From contig NZ_JBJKFD010000001.1 in the NCBI RefSeq assembly GCF_049723905.1, positions 2,418,001 to 2,482,000 of the forward strand: 64,000 nt of DNA, read 5' to 3'. Each line of letters begins with the position of its first letter. Position 1 is the first letter of the stretch. Positions 8,599 through 16,934 of this stretch are shown piece by piece. A program made the translations under genes and the position numbers. The notes under the pieces are model-generated. The model worked only from the letters and a program-made list of their open reading frames with translations, was not told the DNA's origin and made no database searches. The stretch is from G963665185 sp049723905 (GTDB lineage: Bacteria; Desulfobacterota; Desulfovibrionia; Desulfovibrionales; Desulfovibrionaceae).

Positions 8599-8834
8599 TG
8601 GCCCTCTTTTACGTTTTCAGTTGGCGTATAACGACCAGCCTATGCCGTAAAAGTATCAGAGACAAGTACAATAAAGTCGCTTTATTGGAGATTTCCAGTC
8701 CCCCTTCATACACCCTGAAAAATGCAGTGGGCAGCCGGAAACTCCTTTCCCCTGCCTCCCAAGGTGTCAAAATGCCGCATAGCCGGGGCCGCATCCCAAA
8801 CGGACACGGCCCACAGGCTCTTAACTCGCCTTAC

Positions 8835-9356
8835 TCAGACGTTTTTCTTTTCCCGAGACGTCAGCGGCACTACCATGACAGGCACGGGGCAGTGCTTTAC
8901 AACCTCCTGGGCCACGCTCCCAAGCACCAGCCCGAGTACGCCGCCCTTGGCATGGGTTCCCATGACCACAAGGTCGAAGCCGCCGCTCTCCACCTCTTTC
9001 AAAATCTCCTCGGCCGGATCACCGCTCACCACGTGCACGGCGGCCTGGGCAAAATGGGCAGGGGAAGCCAGACGGTCGAACTCCTGCGCGGCCATGGTTT
9101 CCAGCCGTTGGTGGATGGCCTGCGCGGCCTGGCCGGTATCGCCCTTGTCCAGCCAGTGCGACGCCTCCTCGCCAAAGGCCTCCTCCAAATCCAGCCCCGC
9201 CTGTTCGCTGAACATTTCCAGGGAATCGGGCAGCACGTGCAGGACGGTCAAATCCGCGCCGAACCGTTCGGCAACCATTGCCGCATGGCCAAGGGCGTGC
9301 AGGGCCGAGGAAGAAAGGTCGGTAGCGTAAAGTATCCGGGTAATTTCGGGCAGCAT
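8835..9356 (-). CDS. Universal stress protein (UspA family)
   Basis: The 173-residue product starts at ATG 9356 behind AAAGGAGGCGAAC; the ATG at 9380 lies in the preceding stop region and was rejected. It opens ITRILYATDLSSSALHALGHAAMVAERFGADLTVLHVL and ends GTHAKGGVLGLVLGSVAQEVVKHCPVPVMVVP, the G-2x-G-9x-G(S/T) ATP-binding signature of the ATP-binding UspA subgroup. A ~30-residue insertion separates the halves. It is last in a three-gene unit with a transporter (24 bases upstream) and a zinc-ribbon gene, divergent from a Crp/Fnr regulator, so it may be induced under oxygen limitation or nitrosative conditions. No T-rich terminator was found downstream. Confidence 0.9.
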   Translation of the reverse strand: MLPEITRILYATDLSSSALHALGHAAMVAERFGADLTVLHVLPDSLEMFSEQAGLDLEEAFGEEASHWLDKGDTGQAAQAIHQRLETMAAQEFDRLASPAHFAQAAVHVVSGDPAEEILKEVESGGFDLVVMGTHAKGGVLGLVLGSVAQEVVKHCPVPVMVVPLTSREKKNV

Positions 9357-9380
9357 GTTCGCCTCCTTTGGCACCGCCAA

Positions 9381-10364
9381 TCAGGCGGTCTGTTGTTCGG
9401 TGCTCTGGCGGCCGAACAGGTTCGGGGTCAGCTTGACGTACCAGGCAGCCGACTGCACCTGGATGATGTAGGCCGCAGCCACCACCAGGGCGGCGTCCGC
9501 GCCCTGTTCACCAAAGGCGTTCATGGCAATAGCCAGGGCAATGGACAGATTGCGCATGACCGACCCGTACACCATGGCAATGGCGTCGTTTCTGGGCAGA
9601 AGCCACCTGCCCACCAGGGTGCTGAGGGTAAAGTTCACCGCGTACAAAATGACCAGGGGAACGAGAATTACCAGCAGCAGGGACGGCGAATGGGCAATGG
9701 TGCGCGCCTTGAGCGCCAGGGCAACAAACACGATGCCCAGCACCCCGATGGTGGACAGGGGCGGAAAACGAGGCCCGATGAACTTTTGAAAATGTTCCTG
9801 CCCGTTTTTACGAACCAGCCAGCGCTGGGTTGCATAGCCCAGAACCATGGGCAGAAAGACGATGAAGAAAATCTGCTTGAAGACCAGCCCCACGTCCACG
9901 GCAATGCTCTCGCCCATAAGGACCTGCACATACAGCGGCGTCAGCAGCGATCCGCCAATAAGCCCCACTACGGTCATCTTGACGGCGGCGGCCATGTTGC
10001 CCTTGGCAAAACCGGTCCAGGAGATGGTCATGCCGCTGGTGGGCAACAGCCCGGCCAGAAGCAGCCCAAGCGCCATAAAGGGCTTATCCGCAAAAAACAT
10101 GCGGCCGATGCCCCAGGCCAAAAAGGGAATGACGGCAAAGTTCACGAACTGGGTAATCAGCTGGGCCTTGCCGTCGCCCCCCTGAAAAACCTGCCGTATC
10201 TTGAGCGTAACCATCATGGGGTAGACCATGAGAAAGGTGAACGGGATGATCAAGTTCCGAAGCCATCCGGCATTGGTAAAGATGCCAAAGACAAAGCCCA
10301 GCACCATCATGGTGGGAATGGCCAGGGTGAGGTTTTTGGTGATTTTCCGTAATACGTGCCACAT
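9381..10364 (-). CDS. Bile acid:Na+ symporter / ACR3-like membrane transporter
   Basis: The 327-residue product has about ten hydrophobic segments. PTSGMTISWTGFAKGNMAAAVKMTVVGLIGG is the BART-superfamily core motif shared by ACR3 arsenite carriers and bile acid:sodium symporters, and GSVMRNLSIALAIAMNAFG is the second conserved crossover region. Annotation pipelines call such proteins arsenic resistance protein or bile acid:sodium symporter. The ACR3 catalytic Cys motif (GxAPCTAMV) is not present, so arsenite export is not supported; an organic or inorganic anion substrate is more cautious. It is the middle gene of the zinc-ribbon/transporter/usp unit. Confidence 0.78.
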   Translation of the reverse strand: MWHVLRKITKNLTLAIPTMMVLGFVFGIFTNAGWLRNLIIPFTFLMVYPMMVTLKIRQVFQGGDGKAQLITQFVNFAVIPFLAWGIGRMFFADKPFMALGLLLAGLLPTSGMTISWTGFAKGNMAAAVKMTVVGLIGGSLLTPLYVQVLMGESIAVDVGLVFKQIFFIVFLPMVLGYATQRWLVRKNGQEHFQKFIGPRFPPLSTIGVLGIVFVALALKARTIAHSPSLLLVILVPLVILYAVNFTLSTLVGRWLLPRNDAIAMVYGSVMRNLSIALAIAMNAFGEQGADAALVVAAAYIIQVQSAAWYVKLTPNLFGRQSTEQQTA

Positions 10365-10432
10365 ATCAGTCTCCGTTTTCAGGTGCGGGGCCCAAGGCCC
10401 GTGCCGCGCGGCTTGATGAACCGCCGTTTGGC

Positions 10433-10651
10433 TTATTCGTTACCGGAATCGCCCATTTCCATTGCCCGGCAATCCGGGTCGGAACAGCAGGGCGCGTCCT
10501 CGGTGCGGTAGGTCATAACGCCGCTGCGCACCGGTTCGACAATAAAGCGGTTGTCACACTTCGGGCAGTCCGCGTACATTGGCGCATATCCGCCCGCATG
10601 GTCGACCGATTGGGCCGCATGGCAATATGGGCATTGGACTTCGTACTTCAT
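10433..10651 (-). CDS. Small zinc-ribbon protein
   Basis: The 72-residue product starts at ATG 10651 behind GGGAGGTATCTGCC. It begins MKYEVQCPYCHAAQSVDHAGG and carries CPKCDNRFIVEP, giving two CxxC pairs (CPYC, CPKC) that form a zinc ribbon. A third set, CCSDPDC, lies near the C-terminus and could bind a further metal. No enzymatic domain is seen. It leads the operon with the ACR3/BASS-like transporter and Usp (68 bases to the transporter), reading away from the Crp/Fnr gene. Family not named; function unknown. Confidence 0.7.
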   Translation of the reverse strand: MKYEVQCPYCHAAQSVDHAGGYAPMYADCPKCDNRFIVEPVRSGVMTYRTEDAPCCSDPDCRAMEMGDSGNE

Positions 10652-10707
10652 GGCAGATACCTCCCGTATGGTTTCGGGCAGAATGCCGCAGAACAAAATT
10701 AGGCACA

Positions 10708-10721
10708 TTGATTCCGATCAA
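10708..10721. promoter_or_regulatory. FNR-type binding site (TTGAT-N4-ATCAA)
   Basis: TTGATTCCGATCAA is an exact match to the FNR/Dnr-class consensus. It lies 16 bases before the Crp/Fnr ATG at 10737 and 57 bases before the divergent zinc-ribbon ATG at 10651. On the minus strand a weak -10-like CATTCT (10685-10680) would put the site centre near -41.5, the class II activation position. On the plus strand the site would overlap or follow the start of transcription and repress the regulator's own gene. The promoter geometry is inference. Confidence 0.7.
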
Positions 10722-10736
10722 TGGGAGAGAGAAAAA

Positions 10737-11417
10737 ATGACCGTTACGGAAAAAATAAGGGCAATACGGGCAATTCCCCTGTTCTCGAAGCTCGACGACG
10801 GCCAGGTGGAAGCCCTGGCCAAAGCCGCCACCATTGAAACCATTCCCAAGGGGGGGCTGTACTTCAGCGAACAGAACTCGTCGTTGGGGTTTCACATCCT
10901 TGTTTCCGGGCGGGTGAAACTTTTCAAAATGGCGGACGACGGCAAAGAACAGACCATCTTTCTGTTCGGACCGGGCGAGCCCTTCTGCCTCTGCTCCATG
11001 TTTTCCGACGGCAAGCTCCCGGCCAGCCTTGCCGCCCTGGAGGAAAGCCGGGTGCTGGTCATCTCGCCCGACCATTTCGAGCAACTTTCCGCCCAAGACC
11101 CCTCCCTGCTTTTGACCATCATGCGCGTGCTGTCGTACCGTCTCAAGCAGGCCATGGACATGATCGACGCCCTCTCCCTCAAGCCGGTGCCGTCCCGTTT
11201 GGCCGCCTATTTTCTGACGCACGTCCAAGACGGACGCGTTCACCTGGGCATTACCCAGCGGGAATTTGCCAAGGTTATCGGCGTAACGCCCGAAGCCCTG
11301 TCCCGCGCACTCAAGCGCATGGCCGAAGCCGGGCTGATACGGCAACAGAGCGACCACATCGAGCTGGCGGACGTAGACGGCCTGCTCGAATGCCGGGAAA
11401 GCGGCTGCACCATCTGA
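10737..11417 (+). CDS. Crp/Fnr-family transcriptional regulator
   Basis: The 226-residue product has the family layout: cyclic-nucleotide-binding fold at ~10-125 (IPLFSKLDDGQVEALAKAATIETIPKGGLYFSEQ, then GFHILVSGRVKLFKMADDGKEQTIFLFGPGEPF), a dimer helix, and a C-terminal winged helix with TQREFAKVIGVTPEALSRALKRMAEAGLIRQQ. Recognition residues E-x-x-S-R (PEALSRALKR) match the E-x-x-SR of FNR, which reads TTGAT half-sites, in agreement with the box at 10708. The N-terminus lacks an FNR-type Cys set, so oxygen sensing by [4Fe-4S] is unlikely; NO/heme or another ligand is possible. Start ATG 10737 has AGAGAG before it. Probable targets: itself and the divergent operon. Confidence 0.9.
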   Translation: MTVTEKIRAIRAIPLFSKLDDGQVEALAKAATIETIPKGGLYFSEQNSSLGFHILVSGRVKLFKMADDGKEQTIFLFGPGEPFCLCSMFSDGKLPASLAALEESRVLVISPDHFEQLSAQDPSLLLTIMRVLSYRLKQAMDMIDALSLKPVPSRLAAYFLTHVQDGRVHLGITQREFAKVIGVTPEALSRALKRMAEAGLIRQQSDHIELADVDGLLECRESGCTI

Positions 11418-11466
11418 GGCCTCGCCAAACAACAAACACGGCGCAACACGCCCTCTGGGAGTCTCC

Positions 11467-12078
11467 ATGAATCCCCCCGATGCTTCCATTGCCCAAGATA
11501 CGGACGTCTTTCCCCTGCTCGATTTTCTGCGCCGGGCCGAAGCGCTCAAAACCACCTTGCGCACGGCCAGACTTTCCTCGGGCCGTCAGGAAAGCACGGC
11601 CGAACACAGCTGGCGGCTGTGCCTCTTCGCCATGCTGGTGCAAAAGCACTACCCGGCCCTCGACGCCCTGCGCGTGCTGCAACTCTGCGTGGTGCACGAC
11701 CTGGGCGAGGCCATCCACGGCGACATCGCCGCCCCCGACCAGCTAGGCCAGCACGAATCCAAAAGCGGGCAGGAAAAGACCGATCTGATAGACCTGCTGC
11801 GCCCCCTGCCGCAGGAGATGCAGGCCGAACTCCTGGACCTGTGGGAAGAATATGAATATGCCCGCAGCCCGGAAGCACGGCTGGTAAAGGCCCTGGACAA
11901 GCTGGAAACCCTGGTGCAGCACTCGCAATGCAGCCAGCCCGAATCCGTTCTTTATGATTTCAACCTGACCTACGGCGAAAAATATACCGGACTGGACGAG
12001 TTCATCCACCAATTCCGCGAAGCCGTGGACATGGAGACACAGGCATGTCTGCTGACTCGAATGACCAAGGCTATCTGA
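11467..12078 (+). CDS. HD-domain hydrolase (YfbR/HDDC2-like 5'-nucleotidase family)
   Basis: The 203-residue product contains ESTAEHSWRLCLFAMLV (metal-binding H) and LCVVHDLGEAIHGDIAAPDQ (HD pair, then the E-x2-x2-GD pattern of YfbR/HDDC2 proteins), and LVKALDKLETLVQHSQC, whose KALDKLE supplies the last metal-binding Asp. Family members are cytosolic metal-dependent 5'-deoxynucleotidases. TGGGAGTCTCC precedes the ATG. The last 34 bases overlap the next gene, so the two are likely cotranslated; it starts 49 bases after the Crp/Fnr gene. Confidence 0.83.
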   Translation: MNPPDASIAQDTDVFPLLDFLRRAEALKTTLRTARLSSGRQESTAEHSWRLCLFAMLVQKHYPALDALRVLQLCVVHDLGEAIHGDIAAPDQLGQHESKSGQEKTDLIDLLRPLPQEMQAELLDLWEEYEYARSPEARLVKALDKLETLVQHSQCSQPESVLYDFNLTYGEKYTGLDEFIHQFREAVDMETQACLLTRMTKAI

Positions 12079-13058
12079 ACACCGGGCAGAGCCTCTGCCA
12101 CGATGCAGACGGCCAAGTGATGGACTGCGCCGGCTCCGGCCAGGACGCGGAGTTCGGCCCCGGGGCCGCATGGCCCGAACCTCGGTTTACTGTGCAAGAC
12201 GATGTGGTGCGGGACAATCTGACCAGGTTGGAGTGGACGCGCAACGCGCTGCTGCCCGGCTTTCCCCTGGCCTGGAGCGAGGCCCTGGACTTTGTGGAAG
12301 AGCTGAATGGGAAAAATTATGGCGGCCACGCGGACTGGCGTTTGCCCGACCGCCGGGAAATGCGCAGCCTGATAAGCTACGGCGCACGGGTTCCGGCCCT
12401 GCCCCCGGACCATCCGTTCACAGACATGCGCTCGGCCTGGTTCTGGACCGCCACCACCTATGCGGGCGATCCCGACTATGCCTGGTACGTGCACACGGAA
12501 GGCGGCCGCATGTTTTACGGGCGCAAGGACGGCTACTTTCTGGTGCTGCCCGTGCGCGGGCAAAGTCCGCTGCTTCCGGCCACAGGGCAGACAACTTCGT
12601 ACGACGAGTCCGGACCTGATGACGCCAGGCGGGACGACACCGGAAACAACACCCCCTGGCCTTTGCCCCGCTTTGTGGCCTCCGACGATTCCGTTCTGGA
12701 TAAACTGACCGGGCTTACCTGGACCCGCAACGCCAACCTGACAAACGGCACCGTAAACTGGGAAGAGGCCTTTGCCCTGGCCGACCGGCTGAACAGCGAA
12801 CATCACGCCGACTGCACAGGCTGGCGCCTACCGACCATCAACGAGCTGGAAAGCCTTGTGGACGCCTCGCAGACCGTTCCGGCCCTGCCTGCCGACCATC
12901 CTTTCACCAACACAGGGGAAGTGTATTGGTCGTCCACCAACAGTGCGTTCGAGCCGGACTGGGCCATGTGCCTGTACCTGCACAAAGGTGCGGTGGGTGT
13001 GGGGTTCAAGCGGGGGGAGCCGTTAAACGTGTGGTGCGTTGCATCATCAGGCGGCTGA
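12045..13058 (+). CDS. Protein with two DUF1566 (Lcl C-terminal) domains
   Basis: The 337-residue product has two copies of the same ~125-residue module: first VVRDNLTRLEWTRNALL...WRLPDRREMRSLISY...FWTATTYAGDPDYAWYVHTEGG (residues ~45-175), second VLDKLTGLTWTRNANL...WRLPTINELESLVD...YWSSTNSAFEPDWAMCLYLHKGAVGVG (~215-330). DxxTGLxWTR, WRLPT-ELxSL and the YWSST segment define DUF1566, a C-type-lectin-like fold common in Deltaproteobacteria. No signal peptide is seen, so location is unclear. Start ATG 12045 lies 34 bases inside the HD gene after GGAGACACAGGC. The final codons and stop lie inside the terminal repeat of a palindromic element at 13048, so the native C-terminus may have been altered. 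Confidence 0.8.
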   Translation: MSADSNDQGYLNTGQSLCHDADGQVMDCAGSGQDAEFGPGAAWPEPRFTVQDDVVRDNLTRLEWTRNALLPGFPLAWSEALDFVEELNGKNYGGHADWRLPDRREMRSLISYGARVPALPPDHPFTDMRSAWFWTATTYAGDPDYAWYVHTEGGRMFYGRKDGYFLVLPVRGQSPLLPATGQTTSYDESGPDDARRDDTGNNTPWPLPRFVASDDSVLDKLTGLTWTRNANLTNGTVNWEEAFALADRLNSEHHADCTGWRLPTINELESLVDASQTVPALPADHPFTNTGEVYWSSTNSAFEPDWAMCLYLHKGAVGVGFKRGEPLNVWCVASSGG

Positions 13059-13172
13059 AAAAGGCACGATAACGGCGTTGCTTCGGAGACCCCGACCCCT
13101 CGCGTATATAAAAATACGCGTCGGTCTCGAGTTATCCTCCCGCCTTGTTCTCATACCTTTTTCAGCCGCCTG
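13048..13172. repeat. MITE-like palindromic element with 17-bp terminal inverted repeats
   Basis: CAGGCGGCTGAAAAAGG at 13048-13064 is repeated exactly inverted at 13156-13172, enclosing a 125-bp unit. Inside, a second symmetry CGCGTAT-ATAAAA-ATACGCG lies at the centre, flanked by GATAAC/GTTATC and GAGACC.../...GGTCTC arms, so the whole element can fold into one long imperfect hairpin. It is non-coding and of the size of MITE/REP-type elements. Its left end overlaps the stop codon of the DUF1566 gene. Confidence 0.8.
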
Positions 13173-13224
13173 CCGGAGAATGTATACACTCTGTTGCTAT
13201 CAAAAAACTAAGGCAAATGGCACT

Positions 13225-13431
13225 GGCACGATAACGGCGCTGCTTCGGAGAACCCGACCCCTTGCGTATATAAAAACGCGTCGATCTCGAATTATCCTCC
13301 TCCCTTGCTCTCATACCTTTTTCAACCGCCTGCCGGAAATTTATACGATCTGTTGCTATCAAAGAACTAAAGCAAATGGCACCGCTTGGGAGACCCCGCC
13401 CCCTCGCGTATCTGAAAAATATGGTCGATAA
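13225..13431. repeat. Second and partial third tandem copy of the palindromic element
   Basis: Sequence from GGCACGATAACGGCG at 13225 repeats that at 13063 with a 162-bp period and about 90 percent identity, including the central CGCGTATATAAAA core and the right end (CCTTTTTCAACCGCCTG). The left terminal repeat is missing in copy 2. From about 13379 a third, shorter partial copy (GGGAGACCCCGCCCCCTCGCGTAT) follows. No gene is present; 13059-13550 is repeat and AT-rich spacer. Confidence 0.75.
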
Positions 13432-13554
13432 AGAAAATTTTCAGGCTGGTGTGGCGGGCTTTCCAGACGGGCCATGCGCTTTTTTCCCGCGGACGATGCG
13501 GCCTGGCAAACAAAATCAAAAAAAATAGCCAAAAAAGTAATAAATTCCACCCCC

Positions 13555-13582
13555 TTGACAGATGTGCGACTCCATGTATAGG
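13555..13582 (+). promoter_or_regulatory. Sigma-70-type promoter for the SulP gene
   Basis: TTGACA (13555-13560) and TATAGG (13577-13582) are spaced by 16 bases, about 110 bp before the SulP start codon, downstream of the palindromic repeats. The -35 is a perfect consensus; the -10 is weak. Confidence 0.5.
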
Positions 13583-13690
13583 GCCTAGCCCTCATTTCTT
13601 CCGCGCGAGCCTCCAGACTTCGGCCCTTCACTACATTCCGGCCTCTTGCCTGCGCCCCACGGAGTAACCACATTAAACCGGGGTCACTTC

Positions 13691-15352
13691 ATGTCCTTTT
13701 TTCATATATCCGGCCTTCAACCCTATAGACCTGCCAGTTTCAAATTCCTGCGCAAAGGGTATTCCCTGCCCAACCTGCGCAGCGACCTAGCCGCCGGTGT
13801 CACGGTGGGCGTGGTCGCCCTGCCCCTGTCCATGGCCTTTGCCATCGCATCGGGAACAACGCCCGAACGGGGGCTCTTCACGGCCATTGTTGCGGGTATC
13901 ATCATGGCCCTGCTGGGCGGCTGCCGTTTTCAGATCGGCGGTCCCACCGGTGCATTCGTTATTATCATTTCCGACATCATTGCCCGCCAGGGATACGACG
14001 GGCTTGTGATCGCCTCCCTCATCGCCGGGGTCGCCCTGGTGCTGATGGGGCTGCTGGGCATGGGCAAGCTGCTCAAGTTCATCCCCTACCCCGTTACCAC
14101 AGGCTTTACCTCGGGCATCGGGGTGCTCATATTTTCCTCGCAAATAAAGGACTTCTTCGGCCTGCCCGTGGCCAACATGCCGTCCGACTTCATCGGCAGG
14201 CTGCACGCCTGCGCCCTTGCCCTGCCGTCATTGAGCGTCCAGACCTTGTGCCTTGGGCTGCTGACGCTGCTGACCATGCTTGCGGTGCGCAAATACATTC
14301 CGCGGGTTCCGGCTCCCTTTGTAGGCATTGTGGTCGCCACGCTGGGCGCCTGGGCGCTGGGGCTGGACGTGGAGACCATCGGCAGCCGTTTCGGCGGCAT
14401 TCCGGCCAGCCTGCCGCACCCCAACACTACCCTGGACTTCAACGTGGACATGCGTTCGCTTATTCCGGACGCCATGACCATTGCCGTGCTGGCAGGCATC
14501 GAATCCCTGCTGAGCGCCGTGGTGGCGGACGGCATGAGCGGCGAACGCCACGATTCCTCCACCGAACTGGTGGGGCTGGGCCTTGCCAACCTGGGATCGG
14601 TGCTGTTCGGCGGCATCCCGGCCACAGGCGCCATCGCCCGCACGGCCACGAACATCCGGGCCGGTGCCTATTCGCCTGTTTCCGGCGTCATCCACGCCCT
14701 CACCCTGGTCTTTTTCGTGGTGGCCTGCGCGCCCCTGGCCTCTCTCATCCCCCTGGCGAGCCTGGCTGGCGTGCTCATGCTGGTGGCCTGGGACATGAGC
14801 GAACCGTACAGGTTCAAACGGGTGCTTTTCGCGCCCCTGTCCGACTCGCTGGTCATGGTAACCTCCTTTGCTCTGACCGTGTTCGTGGACCTTACCGTGG
14901 CCGTGGAAGTGGGCGTGGTGCTGGCCGCCATGTTGTTCATGCGCCGCATGAGCGAAGTTACGGACATCCACCTGCTGGATACCGGCCTGCCCGACGAGGA
15001 AAACTACAACGCCAAGACCAACCGCCGCAAAATCGTGGTGTATGAAATAACCGGCCCCCTGTTCTTCGGCGTGGTACAGCGCTTTTTGGGCGTAATGAAA
15101 TTTACCCGTGAAAACCCGGAAGTGCTGGTGCTGTGCATGCGCCAGGTGCCGAGTATAGACGCAACCGGCGTGGAAGGACTGGAAACGGTTATGAAAAACG
15201 CGGAAAACCGCGGCATCCGGGTCATGCTTTCCGGGGTCACCCCCGCGGTGCAGGATGTGCTGAACCGCATCGGCACCGTGGACAAGATAGGGAAAAACAA
15301 CATCTTCCCGGACTTTTCCACTGCCGTGGCCAAGACCATTGCCGCGCACTAA
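13691..15352 (+). CDS. SulP-family anion transporter with C-terminal STAS domain
   Basis: From ATG 13691 the product has 553 residues. LRSDLAAGVTVGVVALPLSMAFAIASGTTPERGLFTAIVAG is the N-terminal SulP signature (YNLRxDLxAGxTVGVVxxPQ/L type), followed by RFQIGGPTGAFVIIISDIIA and multiple membrane helices up to ~residue 420. The C-terminal STAS domain includes RKIVVYEITGPLFFGVVQRF and VLVLCMRQVPSIDATGVEGLETVMKNAENRGIRVMLSGV. SulP proteins carry sulfate, bicarbonate or dicarboxylates; in a sulfate reducer sulfate import is attractive but unproven. The earlier TTG at 13646 was rejected for lack of a ribosome site. Own promoter at 13555. Function with transport direction cannot be judged from sequence. 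Confidence 0.92.
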   Translation: MSFFHISGLQPYRPASFKFLRKGYSLPNLRSDLAAGVTVGVVALPLSMAFAIASGTTPERGLFTAIVAGIIMALLGGCRFQIGGPTGAFVIIISDIIARQGYDGLVIASLIAGVALVLMGLLGMGKLLKFIPYPVTTGFTSGIGVLIFSSQIKDFFGLPVANMPSDFIGRLHACALALPSLSVQTLCLGLLTLLTMLAVRKYIPRVPAPFVGIVVATLGAWALGLDVETIGSRFGGIPASLPHPNTTLDFNVDMRSLIPDAMTIAVLAGIESLLSAVVADGMSGERHDSSTELVGLGLANLGSVLFGGIPATGAIARTATNIRAGAYSPVSGVIHALTLVFFVVACAPLASLIPLASLAGVLMLVAWDMSEPYRFKRVLFAPLSDSLVMVTSFALTVFVDLTVAVEVGVVLAAMLFMRRMSEVTDIHLLDTGLPDEENYNAKTNRRKIVVYEITGPLFFGVVQRFLGVMKFTRENPEVLVLCMRQVPSIDATGVEGLETVMKNAENRGIRVMLSGVTPAVQDVLNRIGTVDKIGKNNIFPDFSTAVAKTIAAH

Positions 15353-15396
15353 CACGGGAAAAACCAACCGGTTTTCCGCCACAACGCAATAATTCC

Positions 15397-15423
15397 GCCG
15401 GGTCTGCCGCAAGCAGGCCCGGC
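15397..15423. terminator. Hairpin downstream of the SulP gene
   Basis: GCCGGGTCTGC (15397-15407) pairs with GCAGGCCCGGC (15413-15423) through 11 positions including one G-T pair, loop CGCAA, 45 bases after the stop codon. No T-run follows, so termination is uncertain. The remaining gap to 15641 is AT-rich and should hold the promoter of the PAS-GGDEF gene. Confidence 0.4.
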
Positions 15424-15641
15424 CAATAAAGGCCCGTAATCTTTTCAACACCCTGTGGAAAAGACATCATAACGCGCTCTTGTCATGCCTTGCAGGGCCG
15501 GTTTTTAAAGAAAAAACTGTCCTCCCCGCCTTCCCTTTTTTCCCCAAAGTATTTATTCCGAAAACTTGCCTAAACCGATTCTAATAAGATAAATTCTTTT
15601 TTGATTTTTTAGTTTCAGTCTCAGTTTGAGAGAGGAAAAAA

Positions 15642-16559
15642 ATGGACTGCTCCATTTACAAAGATTTGCTCGAAACAATCACCGACGGCGTCTACTTCGT
15701 CGATCTCCATAGAAAAGTGACATATTGGAACAAATCCGCCGAACGCATAAGCGGATATGCTGCCCAGGAAGTTCTGGGCAGCTACTGTGGTGACAATATT
15801 TTACGCCACGTCGATGACAAGGGGAATCAGCTGTGCCTTCGTAGCTGCCCCCTGTCCGCAACAATGAAGGACGGGGAAAAAAGAAATAGAAATATTTATC
15901 TGCACCATAAATTGGGACATCGCGTTCCTATTTCCATACAAACACTTCCCATGCGGGACGCCGAAGGAAACATCACCGGAGCAGCAGAAGTTTTCGCCCC
16001 CCATGAAAACATACATATGTTCAGCGAAATAAGCCAACTACGCCAAGAAGTGCTGACCGACCCCCTTACCGGAATAGGTAACCGACGGTATGCCGACATC
16101 ACCCTGGAACGGCTGGAACAGCGCATGCGGACCCACAACGTCGCCTTTGGCGTATTATTCATAGACATCGACAACTTCAAACGCATCAACGATACGTGGG
16201 GACACCACGTAGGCGACCAAGCCTTGAACATGGTGGCCAAAACCCTGACTGCGGGGCTCAGGCCGCTGGACGTTACCTGCCGCTGGGGAGGGGAGGAATT
16301 CGTCGTCCTGATCAACGATGCGACCAACGAGGTGCTGGAGACCCTGGCTGAACGTCTTCGCATGCTGGTGGAACAGTCCTGGATGAACCACCAGAACAAA
16401 AAGGTCCAGATGACGGCCTCCATTGGCGCAGCCCTTTCCGGTCTGGAAGAACCCGCCCTTTCCGTTGTCCAAAGGGCGGACAAGCAACTCTACCTGTGCA
16501 AGAAATCAGGACGCAATTGCATTCATATGGACGGGAAAAAAATCTGTACATGCCAGTAG
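15642..16559 (+). CDS. PAS-GGDEF diguanylate cyclase
   Basis: The 305-residue cytosolic product has an N-terminal PAS domain (residues ~5-125: LLETITDGVYFVDLHRKVTYWNKSAERISGY, with Cys residues C49, C66 and C70 that could bind a cofactor) and a C-terminal GGDEF domain from LTDPLTGIGNRRYADITLERL. The active site is R214-W-G-G-E-E-F, an intact GGEEF, and the inhibitory I-site RPLD lies 5 residues upstream, so a product-inhibited c-di-GMP synthase is predicted. ATG 15642 follows GAGAGAGGAAAAAA. It is a single gene. The C-terminal tail ends ICTCQ. c-di-GMP would be degraded by HD-GYP proteins such as that at 30169. Confidence 0.93.
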   Translation: MDCSIYKDLLETITDGVYFVDLHRKVTYWNKSAERISGYAAQEVLGSYCGDNILRHVDDKGNQLCLRSCPLSATMKDGEKRNRNIYLHHKLGHRVPISIQTLPMRDAEGNITGAAEVFAPHENIHMFSEISQLRQEVLTDPLTGIGNRRYADITLERLEQRMRTHNVAFGVLFIDIDNFKRINDTWGHHVGDQALNMVAKTLTAGLRPLDVTCRWGGEEFVVLINDATNEVLETLAERLRMLVEQSWMNHQNKKVQMTASIGAALSGLEEPALSVVQRADKQLYLCKKSGRNCIHMDGKKICTCQ

Positions 16560-16802
16560 GGCCGCTGCCGTCACAAAAACCGCCGCACACCACGTCAGCC
16601 AGATCCACTCCCCCGGCATAAAAACAACTGTTTGGGGTACCCCTTCGCCCAATTCCCCCCATGCCCCCGGCGAAACAGAGGATTGCCAGCTTCGCCCCTT
16701 TGCTCCCTTGAAGACCGGGGCACAAGATTGAGAGCCCCTGAATGATCAATACGAGCGGCTATTGTAAATAACCGTTCGCACTCCAAAATTCTCCTCCCTT
16801 TC

Positions 16803-16908
16803 CCCCATACGAAACGCCCACGGAGCATGCTCCGTGGGCGTTTCGTATGGGGATAACGTGGGGGTTCGGGGGAGATCATCTCCCCCGGCCGCCGGAGGCA
16901 CTTCTTCT
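16803..16908. repeat. 50-bp perfect palindrome plus shared 3'-end repeat
   Basis: Bases 16803-16852 are a perfect 50-bp palindrome centred on GGAGCATGCTCC (arms CCCCATACGAAACGCCCACGG). It is followed by CGGGGGAGATCATCTCCCCCG (16867-16887) and CCGCCGGAGGCACTTCTTC (to 16908). The last two parts recur almost exactly at 22678-22718. The block starts 25 bases after the oppF stop codon on the minus strand and most likely works as its terminator/3'-end stabiliser. The gap 16560-16802 shows no gene. Confidence 0.7.
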
Positions 16909-16934
16909 TTCCTACTCTTCCCCTTCTGCTTCCC

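Noticed and set aside
14228..15451. 407-residue minus-strand frame over the SulP gene
   Set aside because: Overlaps a gene with clear family motifs; no ribosome site or recognisable product.
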